This document shows positions 1-11,499 of a stretch of DNA of 64,000 nt, one piece after another. Below the pieces are notes generated by a model, which was given only the letters and a program-made list of their open reading frames with translations, searched no databases and had not been told where the DNA came from. Within the stretch, counting starts at the first letter, position 1. Each line of letters starts with the position of its first letter. Origin of the DNA: Branchiostoma floridae (Eukaryota; Chordata; Leptocardii; Amphioxiformes; Branchiostomatidae); assembly GCF_000003815.2 (NCBI RefSeq), contig NC_049990.1:2931655-2995654 (forward strand), given 5' to 3'. The position numbers and the translations under genes were made by a program.

Positions 1-795
1 ATCAGGTTTGTCCACAGTCGGACAGTCCAGTTCCTCACCTTTACATTGATACCAAACTTGAAGGGTAAATTTTAGGAGAAACGGTTTTGCCCCCAAAAAA
101 ACTACAGTCATGTCAAATTCCCCGGCGTCTTTTTTCGAATGAGAAACCGCACACACTGATCTTTCACTACGCTTTACAAAACTCAGCCATGATGTTTTGA
201 CATCTTTACGCTTGCACATGAATCCTACTTATTCTGGCTTCTGGATAATGTTAGTTTTATTTTGGTGGGCTTCCCGAAATCTATTTGCGATGGCAAGACT
301 TGAGCCGTTAGTTATATCAACTTTTCCAAATGCTGGTTGAACTTGCAACATTAGGCCTGACCCTCGCGGGACGAACATGGAACGTACCGGCTGGGTTCCA
401 CCGTTCGAACCCAGGTTCGGACCAGGAGTTCGAAACAGATTGACTAAAAATATGATGAATCTTAAAAACTCTTACTTTGTACTAAAACTCTGTGTCTATG
501 TGTGTTTGATTATCATCATGCCACTTATTATATTGCATGTGACAGCCGCACCCATTCAGATTCTTATACCAAGAAATGGGGTCTGTGACACAATGCGAAA
601 TGTACAAAAATTGGGTCCGTCCGCAGGGTAGTGTGCTTGGGTAGCTACAACCAGACTGAAACTTCACCACTGTGATTTGCGCATGTTCGCAGTTTTTTTG
701 GGGGCAAAACCGTTTCTCCTAAAATTTACCCTTCAAGTCTGGTATCAATGTAAAGGTGAGGAACTGGACTGTCCGACTGTGGACAAAACTGATTG
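1..795. repeat. Foldback element, left part cut by window edge
   Basis: The first ~105 bases are an almost perfect inverted copy of about 690-795. The shared block includes a run of T/G next to an AAACCG-type core. The ~580-bp loop between the arms holds no convincing gene. The arms run to the window edge, so the true outer ends and any target duplication are not visible. It is most likely a non-autonomous terminal-inverted-repeat element. Confidence 0.75.
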
Positions 796-1560
796 TGCCC
801 CGGCCAACTGGAGAAAAGATAATCACAAATACACAGACCGAAAATTGCTTTTTTTCGAGGGGCCACAACGTTGGCTGATCTTTTGCAATGCAATAAATAT
901 CCACTTGGCTGTGCTGGGCAAATCCTGTAGATACGAAAAAGTATAGACATTATGTATATCTAAGGTGTCTTTGTTGCAAAATAAGCTGTAGTTTACACCC
1001 ATGCAGCGGGGTCAGTCAGTGACCCGGCGTAAGCCGTATTTCAGAGAATAACGCGTTCTAGGGTGACCTGCGGTTCGACTGCGTACACGATGTTGACGAA
1101 CACTGTGACCTCTGTACTCGACGCCAATCAGCCGTCCGGGCATTCAACCCAAGTCACCATAAAGAGGGTCGTTATCAATGTCGGCAGATGAACGAGTTTT
1201 CAATGCAAATGTTTGAGGGGGAGAGGCTACATTGTCCCCGTATAGATATTGGTGATATTGATGAAATCCCATGGGAAAGCGAAGGGAAAAACTTAAAACC
1301 GTACAAGCTTATTTCCCGCACAAAAAGACACGGCTAGTTTGCAAAAAGCCTAATCAGAATCCTTCGATTGATCCTGTAGGCTCAAAACAGCCAGCTGGAG
1401 ATGATTCCATTATCTCATGGGGATGCGGTTTAAAAAATGCGTTGAATGTTAACTAAAAAATTGCAATAGTCATGGTGTCACCTCTCCGAGGATGATCTGA
1501 ACTGAACTGAACTGAACTGAACGACGTGAATGATTAAAAAGGATGCCTTTCCCCCTTTTT
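796..1560. other. Non-genic stretch before gene A
   Basis: I see no coding exon here. About 1070-1260 is a diverged copy of about 12925-13130, so it belongs to the duplicated upstream block of genes A and B. A short ACTGA pentanucleotide repeat lies near 1498-1521. Confidence 0.5.
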
Positions 1561-1564
1561 CACG

Positions 1565-2345
1565 TACCAAAGTAAAGATACCAAATATATAGCTGACCTC
1601 CACTATTTAAAAGAGGTCAATGGAATAGTCCATGTGACATATCAGGGATAGTGGAGTACACAAAAAATATTACTCGTATGTACTTTTGGACCCCACTAAA
1701 AGAGAATGGAACGGCCCATAATGTCAAATAAAGGTTATCAACAATGACGGTAGGCAGAAAGTTTACCTAAACGTTGCATTTAGTGGTACAGCCAAGGGAA
1801 ACGTCCTGATCACCTGTATTTTCCCTCTTTCCATATCAATAGCAAAAGTAACGATATCAAATATGTGACCTAATTGTTTGAAAGAGTCACTGTAATAGTC
1901 AGCGTGATATATCACAAATAGAGGAGTATATAAATAACACCTTTCCTAATTATGTCCCCACCAGAAGAGAATAGAATAGTCCAAATTATGTCAGATGAAG
2001 GTTATCAACAATGATGGTAGGCGGAAAGTTTACCTAAACGTTGCATTGCGGAATACGACCAAGAAAAAAGACCACCCTGATCACCTGTATTTCCCCTGTG
2101 ATTTCCATATCAATATACAAAAGTAACGATATCAAATACAATGCCTTAAAGTTTATAAGGGGTCATTTCAATGCTCCATGTGATATATCAGAAACAGGGG
2201 GTACACAAAAATATTACCTTACCTACTTTCCCCCCACTAGAAGTGAATAGAACAGTCCAAGTAAGTCATGTGAAGATTATTGATCAGTCAAACAACATGG
2301 CGGACAGTAAGGGGAAACTTTACCCACCGTTACACGTCCCGACCT
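1565..2345 (+). repeat. Three ~265-bp tandem units upstream of gene A
   Basis: Three imperfect direct repeats (about 1565-1815, 1823-2095 and 2100-2345) each carry the same order of blocks: a TAACGATATCAAATA-type block, a GTGATATATCA-type block, a TTATCAACAATGAYGGTAGG block and a TTTACCTAAACGTTGCA block. The same arrangement precedes gene B at 13245-14035. The last unit ends within ~90 bp of the gene A start codon, so promoter and 5' leader are probably built from this repeat. A CAACATGGCGGAC stretch at the end of the last unit is conserved at B and resembles a YY1-type core; this is inference. Confidence 0.7.
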
Positions 2346-2426
2346 AAGATAAGTCTATCCTTATTACCCACACTCGTGACGGCAAGGAAGACACACAACT
2401 TTCTTTCGAAAGAACAACCGAGCAAG

Positions 2427-5400
2427 ATGTCTAACTTTAAGGAGGAGACTGAAGACGAACATCTTGAAGGGGTAAGTCCTTTATACTTGCTTAGTATCAA
2501 TGAAACGTTTTGAGTTTTGCCTTTGGGTCTGTTGTGATCACGTCTGCTTGACTGGCAGTGTAACAGATAACCTTACAACCTTGGAAATGAGATAATTATA
2601 TGGACTTTTATGCCCCTGATTAACCTGAATCTTAAAATCTCTGTAAACATTCGCCTTACAAAAATACCTTGGGTGCACCGTGCGCGTGACCCAGCGCCAA
2701 TGGACTTCGAACGTCTGATGCCGAGACTTGTTTAAATGTTTACCAGGTAACCATATCGCACCTGATAATTTTCAACAGGATTTGATGTAGGGCCCCTTGA
2801 AGAGCAAATATTGACGAAGGTTTCTGAACCCAGATTGATAACAGTTGGACAGCCACGTCACACGTCAGAAAGTCCATTGCATCGTTTCGACGATGTAAAA
2901 TTCTGATGCTACCTTTCCGCATTCTTTTAACATAAATACAATGCATGTCAGCAGCTAAAGCAACGAAGACCTATATACAAATCCACTTCCTACCTGTTAC
3001 CCAAAGTTTTGTACTAATACTAGTTTTGACCTCTGACCTCCCAATGTTTATATACTTTACGTTTAAATACAATTCCGAGCAAATTTGCTTTTTTATTTTC
3101 TATTATTGTATTTAGAGAATGGCTACAGAAGATAATATCAGTGATCCGATATCCTTCTAAATGTAAAAGTGCAACCTAGATATACAGGAGAAGTTATGAC
3201 ATTGCCGTTTTTCTACCTGTATATTCCCAAATTTCTGCTGTATTCTGATGATGAATGTCGCTTTCCTCAGGAACTCTGGCTTGCAGCTGGAGTTGGTGAT
3301 ATGCAGAATGTGACACGGCTGATCCAACAGGGAGTGGATGTCAACTATAAAGGCTATGTGAGTTGTAAGGCACCACTTTTTTACCTGTTTTATCATAGCC
3401 TTATGTGGCCGGGGAGGGGGCAACCATACCGCCGGGATCTGATATATGTAGCTACGCCTTTGTTCTCCCGGTCGACGCACAGATGGTTCACAGACGTACC
3501 AGAACAACGATGATCCCTGTTTATCTTCCTTCCCCATAACACACTATTCGGCTTTGGTAAGGATATCACATAATGAAAATTGTGTTTCAAGAGCGGTAAA
3601 TAACTAAATTTAGATCAGATATACCAACGAAGGCAGAGGATCAGGCGAAAGGTTTTAAGTTTAAATTCCTCTGATTTCGATCAGTGTTGGTATCTCCCAT
3701 GATTCATCATCATCAAAGCCATTGGCCATCTTGTTAACATACATATGGAAAGAAATCGTTTTTTATTATATAAATAATCTTTATTAGCCTGTTCCTGACC
3801 AAATGGGGTAAATGCAGTAATTTGACAGTGTTAAATGGGATACTAAAGACTATATACTATTACATGTAAACGCGGTGTTACGAGTGATACACAAAACAAC
3901 TGGAGCTATGCTATCACTATATCTCTTGTTGAACTCCTCCCGGAGGCTAGAGGAAAGGTGGGCAGTAGGGACGAAGTAAGGGTTTTTTTTTTCTTACTGC
4001 AGGTGAGTGGAAAACGTAACGCATAAATTTGATAAGTGTTTACCATTTTGGTTTGGGTAGGCGCAATAAGAAAATATAGTATGGAGTGTTATGATTCGAT
4101 GTGTTGATTTTAAGTTTTGATTGTGTAAATGTTGATGCACTTCTCCCACCATGTGATGTCATCTCTGTTCCTGCTGTTACAGTTGGATACCACGCCACTT
4201 CACAGTGCAGCTTCAGGAGGACATGTTGGTGTTGCTAAAGTCCTCCTGAAGGCTGGAGCACAGGTGGAAAGTACGGATGGGGTAAGGGTTGGTGCTTTTA
4301 CTGTAGGGTGTTTGCATATCTGAGTGGAGAAAGTCACATATGAATTTCATTAGTGTTGATCATTTTGGTTTGGATAGGGCGTAATAAGAAAATATAGTAT
4401 GGAATGTTTTTAATTCGATGTGTTGATTTTTATGTTTCATAATGTAAATGTGATGCACTTCTCTCATCATGTAATGTCATCTCTGCTCCTGCTGTTGCAG
4501 TCTGGAAAAACGCCACTTCACAATGCAGCTACATGGGGACATGTTGGTGTTGCTGAATTCCTCCTGAAGTATGGAGCACGGGTGGATAGTACGGATCGGG
4601 TGAGGGTTAGACGCTTACTGTAGGTGATTGCATCTCTGAGTGGAGAAAGTCACGTATGAAATTTGATTAGTGTTGATCATTTTGGGTTGGATAGGCGTAG
4701 TACGAAAATATGGAATATAAATCGATGTGCTGGTTTTAAGTTTGATAATGTAAATGTAGATGCACTTCCCCATCATGTAATGTCATGTGTAAGTGTTGAT
4801 GATTAACGTCAAACGCATTCTCTATCTTAAATGGCACTCATTTCTAGTGACAAAGGCCCGAGTGTAAAACTTTCTACTTCAATCATCTATCCATGTCTGT
4901 AAAATATCTGTATATTGTCTAGGAATAAATTCTTTTAATCGATTGTGTTAATGTTTGCTATTTTTATATAGCACGGCGAGACTCCTGAGGACATAGCCGC
5001 AAGTAAAGACGTTCCATACGGGCATGATAAAGATCGTATCCTGGAAGGAAGGAAGAGAATTCTTGAGCTTTTTGCAGCAGTAAAGATGGCCGGGTAGGTG
5101 GAAATCTGGTATCTAAAGATGCATGTGCTATGAATGGTGGCGTTATCAGCAAGGCTCTTACCATTGCTGACATTGCTTTGTTTGGAATAAAACAAGTTGA
5201 TAATTTCACCTCACATTCAACGACAATGAAAATGAGTCAATTGTATACTGTTTACGTTTCAGGACAGCATTACTCATTACATTGAACATCAGATATCTAT
5301 GCATCATCTGTATATGTGACAATCCTACAATGGTTTTACTTCTTCCCATTGTACTTTTTAATAAGATACTTAACTTCAGCATTCAATTTTGTCACAGCTC

Positions 5401-8400
5401 TTACAGGTGCATCGTGCGCAAAGTGGGTCCAGAAGGAGGGAAACTACAGACCGCATCTTGTACCGTCACTGTACCGCGTGGAGCCGTTACCATGGAAACA
5501 CAAATCACCTGTCAGGTCATCAACCCCAATGACGTCACCATCCCCCTGAAGGACGGAGAGATGTTAGTAAGTGACATCATAGAGCTGGGTCCGAAAGGGA
5601 CAACCTTCAACCAACATGTCACTGTACAAATGCAGTACAGCAGCGCATCGTCAGGTGGCGACAGTGAGGCTATCGTTTGTGTGACTGAGGACAGGTCGAA
5701 GTGGACAGAACTTACAACGATTAAAAATGTACGTGGATAAACATAAAATACTGGAATATTTCATATTATATGAGCTTTCATGCTATCATTTCACATTAAT
5801 CGATCTATCTTTGTATTGACACGCAAAATAATTACATTCAAATAGGCCCATAGACAATACGACAAACAAACTGATTGTGTAATGGATCAACTTGATACAA
5901 TTATGAGTGACGTTATGATGCACTTGGAAGAAAAAAAAGACATGTCAGAACGTAGACAAAAAGAGCTAATGAAGCAATTCCGTTTTCTAGATCGAGAACA
6001 AGCTTTCTGTGTTAGTGGACCACTTCTCCATCTTTGCGGTCATCAGTCAGCCCAAACAGGACCAGTTTAACGTCCCTACAGGGGGGTGGACTCAGGCATC
6101 ATCAACGCAGCCTGCGGTACAAGTCAAGTTCCCTAAAGGATCTGTAAACACAGAGACACAAGTCACAATACAGGTCAGCGTAAGAAATTGGTTGATTGAT
6201 TCCCACATTTGACAAATATGTTGAGAGTGAACCGTATTGTTACTACGAGATCTTTCTGCTGTAAGTGTCCGGTAAGAGCTTTTTAACGCCGTTGGTGCGT
6301 ACGATGTTTGTGACCAGCATCTACAGCACATTATAAAAATTGAAATACTTCTATATATTAATTACTTAATTAATTAAGTATATACCAGTGAGATCGCGTG
6401 GCGCAGTTGGCAGCACTTTGGGCTCAAGCCCAAGAGGTCCTGGGTTCAAATCCAGCTGCCGTGTTACCGATCTTGTGCCCTTGGGAAAGGCACTTTACAC
6501 GAATTTCCTCACCTAACCTAAATCTATTTGTAAGTTTGAACTGCAACTCAAAAGTGCACTACTACTCCAGAAAGAAAGCGGACACATGGTGATGATAGTT
6601 AAATATTATTTATACATACTAACTCGTAGTTGTATATGTCAACTACAGGTCCAAGAAGTTCCAGAAAGAGCTGTTACCAAAATCAAGGCAAAGGACGAAT
6701 CTTTCCACGGCCTTCTCAGCACCAGTCCGATAGTCACTGTAACTGTGTCTGACTCTGCAGTCCAGTTCCACAAACCGGTCACAGTGCGAGTCCCACATCC
6801 TCAACACTACATGGACATCCAACATGACGGAAACACCAAGCTGAGAGTGATGTCATGTGAGGAGGGAACAGAAGACTGGGTGGATATGACAAACAGCACA
6901 ACTAACATTCGTGTCACACTGGAGTATGTGGAGTTTGAAGTCAGCCATTTTTCCAGGTAATTACATGATCAGAGGTTTAGAATAAAATCGCAAATATCGA
7001 GATTTACCAACTCTACTCACCATACGCTGGAGACGGTTTGTATGTCGTTTGTACAACGACGAAAAAGACATTTCTGTTAAACGTGATATAACCTACTAAA
7101 GGAAAAACCAACTGTCAGCAAGCATGCATCACACAGGCACTTGTATTTTCTTTCCAGATGGATTGTAATCGTTGTCACAGACAGATGGGAGGGCTCAGAA
7201 GAAATAGGTCCAATCCTATTGAAAAGGCTTTCCCGGTGGCTCCAGCACCGCGACGTCCAGTTCATTCTGCTGCAGCGAGAAGACGACGCGAACGAATGTG
7301 TGGTAGAATGCTCTCAAGTTGCAGAAGATCAAGATAACCAGGCAAGGCCGTTGCGAGAGCCCGGTTATAAGGTTGCGATACCTTCTGACAAAGTAAGGCT
7401 ATTCGAAGGTCAACAAGTAGAAATACGCTTACAAGGTAACGTGGCGCTCACACAATATGGTACGGAGAGCAGCGGCAAACCACGCATCACCTTCTACAGT
7501 CGGAATCCCAACCGTCGGCATTTGCAGGTCACGGCTTTGAAGGGTTCAGATGGTCGTGGATATGTTGCACTCTATGCTCTACCACGTGTGGAGGTAGAAA
7601 AATGCCAGAACGTTGGACGCAAAATAGGAAGACTGAGAAAGGTAGCTAAAAAGGACGGAGAACAGGGAAAGACACAGGAAATGCTTCTCTACAAGTTGAC
7701 AATTCATGTGCCAGAAAAGGTAAAGCAACATCCTTGCATTTGTTACCAACGAACAAGGGAACTGACTTCTTCCAGAGTTGAAACCAATATCTAACAGAAT
7801 GTTCACAATGGCTGTGAATTGAGGGCGAAAAAAAATTATCAAATGCCATTTTGGTCGTGCAGCTATGACAAACCTAGCTGTTTCATTGTATTTACACAGT
7901 TAAACTACCCTTAGCAAAACGTTAATCAGTGACTAACATAACTTGAAAGTTCATCTGTCTTGGTAGAAGTCATTCTTGAACTAGTTGGACTGTAAATTCA
8001 CAAAGATTGGACTCACCCAAATCTTTGACTGAACAGCACCAGTCTTTGTCAAGGAATGAACAATCCACTGCTGTTGTGACGTCACGTTGTGAATAACATT
8101 TTCTAAAATTTATTTACAGGCTTCAGTCACAGCGGTCGGTGCAACTTTTAAAGGTAAGAGTAAGACAAATCAACTGCAATTTCAGGAACGAAAAATTATG
8201 TTTTTAACGATATTCTTGCTGTGCGTATGCGTTTACATGATGACCCACAGTGTGATGATGACCCTTTGCATCTTTGAAGTCTAAGCGCCTTCTCAAACTT
8301 CACCAGATCCGCCAACTATAAGTTAGAGAATTAATGTTGACACATACAAATATACACTATGTATTTGACCTTATATTTCAGACGTGGGAAAGTACTTTTA

Positions 8401-8911
8401 CTTCATCAAAGAAGAAGTAAGCACGGACTGGAGAGATCTGGCTATTCACCTTGGGTTTAAGTGGGCTGACACCGCAAACATCTCCGGCAGGAACCGCGAC
8501 GACAAGTCCCGCTGCATGGACATGTTGCAGGAGTGGAAGAAGCGGGAAGGAGACGCCGCCACCATAGAGGTCCTGATGAAGGCTTTGCTAAATGCAGGGC
8601 TGAAGAGTGTTGCGGATGGTTTGAAGAGCAAACATCCACTACAAATCGCTAGATATGGGTAAGTGTTTATTGCTTCATCAAAGTTATTTTGTAGATAGTG
8701 GACCTAATGTGCCAACAGAAAACAGAAACATGATTCTTTCACAATTCACTACAACATTCCTCATTTCATTGGGGAATCTTTGTTACTGCCTGTCATTCCG
8801 TTGTTATAACATTAAGACAAGTGCCTAGGCTGGCACGGTAAATACATATCTATTTCTTGACTCAACAGGCAGACTGCAGCAACAAGGGGAGAAGGAAACT
8901 ACCCTTCGTAA
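2427..8911 (+). CDS. Gene A: ankyrin-ZU5-ZU5-UPA-Death domain protein
   Basis: Predicted 729-aa protein from 12 exons: 2427-2471, 3271-3357, 4183-4281, 4501-4599, 4972-5093, 5398-5728, 5991-6173, 6649-6956, 7158-7719, 8120-8153, 8382-8658, 8869-8911. All junctions are GT-AG and in phase. Residues 16-110 are ankyrin repeats (TPLH..A...GHVGVA..LL), followed by a cap to ~150. Residues 151-261 are a ZU5 domain (GPEGG, VPRGAV). Residues 275-424 are a second ZU5, 426-612 a UPA-like module (EDDANE, EGQQVEIRLQGN), and 624-700 a Death domain with the usual WRDLA and WKKREG. This order is that of ankyrins, and of PIDD1 minus its LRRs. HFS at residues 272-274 and 422-424 matches the PIDD1 self-cleavage motif. 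It is cytosolic: no signal peptide or membrane segment is seen. A signalling or apoptotic adaptor role is inferred. The first exon (15 aa) is supported by the matching exon of gene B. Transcript ends were not identified. Confidence 0.85.
4775..4800 (+). other. Scar of a deleted ankyrin exon in gene A
   Basis: Intron sequence flanking gene B ankyrin exon 16997-17095 is present here on both sides (upstream ATGTAATGTCAT, downstream GTAAGTGTTGATGATTAAC) but the exon itself is missing, with a few shared bases at the joint. Because ankyrin exons here are phase 0 and 99 nt long, removal leaves the frame intact. Confidence 0.65.
6021..6029 (+). other. Candidate HF-S autoprocessing site 1 of gene A
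   Basis: Codons for His272-Phe273-Ser274 lie near the start of exon 7, directly after the first ZU5 (context VDHFSIFAV). PIDD1 cleaves itself at HF|S in the same position relative to ZU5, and the related FIIND of NLRP1/CARD8 cleaves before Ser. Cleavage here is inferred, not shown. Confidence 0.55.
6391..6595 (+). repeat. tRNA-derived SINE in gene A intron 7
   Basis: A Pol III A box (TGGCGCAGTTGG, 6399-6410) and B box (GGTTCAAATCC, 6443-6453) have tRNA spacing. They are followed by a non-tRNA body that begins with TTGTGCCCTTGGGAAAGGC and runs to an A-rich stretch. No intact tRNA acceptor stem closes the fold, so this is a SINE rather than a tRNA gene. It lies in sense orientation between exons 7 and 8; the gene B intron lacks it. 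Confidence 0.75.
6946..6954 (+). other. Candidate HF-S autoprocessing site 2 of gene A
   Basis: Codons for His422-Phe423-Ser424 end the second ZU5, one residue before the exon 8/9 junction (context VSHFSRW). The placement corresponds to the second PIDD1 self-cleavage site that frees the UPA-Death fragment. Function is inferred from the motif and position. Confidence 0.55.
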
Positions 8912-11490
8912 AGGTAACTGATATTTGCTTCCGCATGCTTTTATGTTATGCTAGTAAAAAACTGCATGTAATATTTTCATGGCTGCATGTAATGTGACGA
9001 CAAAAAAATGTGTTTTATGCAACTTAGTAATTTCTTGCAAGGGACTTAACAAAGCAAACCATACCAACCACCCATTAATTTTTTTATTCATTACTTCGTA
9101 CCATACCAACTTCATAGCTTCAATTACCCTTCTGTTTTCTTTTTGTTTCTTTGCCTCGAGCTTCATCCGCGCGTTATACGAATGTCAATCATGCATCATA
9201 TGTATTGGTATTCTATGCAGTAAAGAAGAATCCGTTGGTGCGGCGGTGACACGTGCGTATCCAACCAACGACGCGTTCTTCAGAAAAATCAAGAACTGAC
9301 AAGGCAGTCTTCACAACAGTAGCTTGTAGACAGTCTAAGTATTAAGTCTAATAGTTAGTCATTTCTTAGTCTAGTATTGCTTTTAAATCTCTGGCCTAGT
9401 TTGATTCTCAGTCAAGCAGGTATCCTGTAAACATTGTGGGCATAATTACCTTGTTCATGGCAGCAAAATGTAATCAACTTTAGGCTGTATAAACAAAGAA
9501 GAAGCACTAGAGTTTGCTGAACAAAGCTGACGTGCTATGACCGTGAAACGCTATAATACCGACTGTACAATGTAACTTCAGAATTGTATAACAAGTTAGG
9601 AGATAATTAACTCGTTTGCATAAACTACATCTTGACTTTGTCTTACCCATGTTTTCTATTGGGCCTTTTCCAAATTGCCCTCAGCTCCTTTGCATATACA
9701 TTCAGAACCAAGTCTTCAACTGATATCCTCAGTGTCACTGGCGAAAGCCGGTGAATGCTGTCTGAAACGTCTGACGTTTCCAAAATCATATCCAATTGCT
9801 TTTTGGCGTAATAACCTGATGTGTTCCGTCAGAAGGTAGTTATAACGCCTAAAAGATGCAAACATAGAACATTATGGTGTCATAGTTAGGGGCCAAGTAG
9901 AGATTGATACACAGGAAACAAGTATGTCATCTGCCCGTTAAACTTGTACGCCAAACATACTAGTACATATTGGTAACTTCTGCAATGCCAGAGCTGTTGG
10001 TACATGTGCAGGCACAGGCGGTGTCAAAGAAATGGTCATCAACAAGACCTGACAAGACAATCCTCACCTGTCAGTGATCCACCTGTATGAACTTGTCAAC
10101 CTGTGTGAACCTGACAATGTAAATACGGACTGTGTCAATTAGCGATTGGTCTTGGGAAGAGAGCTGTTATTTCTCTGTAGCACGCATGTTCTAGCACATA
10201 GTTTTATTAATGCCATTTAAACTCAATAAACCGATCGAAGAAGTAAGAAATGTTCTCCTAGAGCTGAACTTCAAGTGAGGGGTAGTCCTCATATACATTG
10301 TCTTCTTGTTTATTTGTTAGGAGACAAATACAGCAAAGTTGAATGTGAACCAGATAATGTTGCAAATAGCACCAATATTAATCGTGTACTCTATGAACTA
10401 ATTCCATGATTACCTTTGTTAATTTAAGAAGGCTGTACACATCAATCCGTGGAGGGTGATTTGGTTTTTGGTCGATTGGTACTTTCTATTTGCACTTTGT
10501 CATTTGTGTGTTGGTTTGTAATAGAATAAGTTGTAAGTAAAGTTACCGATGGATGTTTTGGGGGATTTTAAAATGTGGTAGGTTATAGTAACATTCGTGA
10601 TCATCATCATTTAATGTTGTGATTGCTTTCGTCAGGAATTCGGAAATTTTTCGGCGTTTATACATGTATCTTTTGGTATTTCTTTTGGTTTGGACTATAA
10701 TAGGCTTATGTTGAAGGCTCAAATGGCTAACTTTGTGACTGAAGCCAAATTCTTTAAAGATCCTATGGTTTGTATTTGTCTTGCAATCCTGGGCCTGGAA
10801 GAGAAATGATTTGATTTTTGTCACTTTTAAAAGAAGCATTTCATTGTGGCTGTATGTTTATCTGTTTGTAATAAAACTGAGTTGCCCGTGGGATTTGTTA
10901 TTTGTGTTTCCAGGCCACTTAAACAGGTTCATTATGAAGACGGCAATATCATCTGTTATACTTGTATACTTTCAGAGACTCATTCACCAATGCGTCCATT
11001 CCCGTTTTGTTTGTTGACGAGAAAAAAATCACATCTGATTACATATGTACAAAATTATGCAAACATGGAAATCCCAACATAGTATAGCGTTACTTACTAC
11101 TATGATATTCTATGAAGAACACTTACACATCTACACTTTTCACAGATAATACAATACTGTCTCAATCACTGCACAGTGCAAAGATATTCCAGACTGTGAT
11201 GAGACATCAGCGCATGCATGTATGCGGTCATACCGCCCCTCCCGTCCTACCTACGGTGCACCATTCCTCATGCCCGTAAGATACTCTAAATGTGTCGCTT
11301 CATTTTACATGATAATTTTAGTGTCAGGGTTCCTTGGGGTTTAGGTATCATCATCACTATAAATAAACATCCTGCCAGAATTGCCAAAAAATTCTTATCA
11401 CTAGTCTGCCAATTAGATGCAAAAAAAGTTATAAGACAGAACTATCTCATCAATAGTAATGTAACCGGGTCACACCCAAACCTGAAGAAA
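8912..11490. other. Intergenic region between genes A and B
   Basis: No exon could be supported. The first part probably holds the gene A 3' UTR, but I could not fix a poly(A) signal; an AATAAA occurs at 10225-10230. About 10150-10350 is a diverged copy of 48571-48790 (shared GTAGCACGCATG-type and AAAGTTGAATGTRAACCAGA blocks), marking a dispersed repeat. Confidence 0.5.
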
Positions 11491-11499
11491 AACATGTTT

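Noticed and set aside
5264..5397. Extra exon in gene A starting GACAGCATTACTC
   Set aside because: An AG precedes it and it is conserved in B, but using it breaks the phase-2 join that links exon 5 to the ZU5 exon in both genes. I treat it as conserved intron.
6391..6465. tRNA gene
   Set aside because: A and B boxes are present, but the acceptor stem does not close and a SINE body follows, so I call it a SINE.
10543..10839. Minus-strand open frame of 98 codons
   Set aside because: Low-complexity composition, no splice partners, and no similarity to anything in the window.
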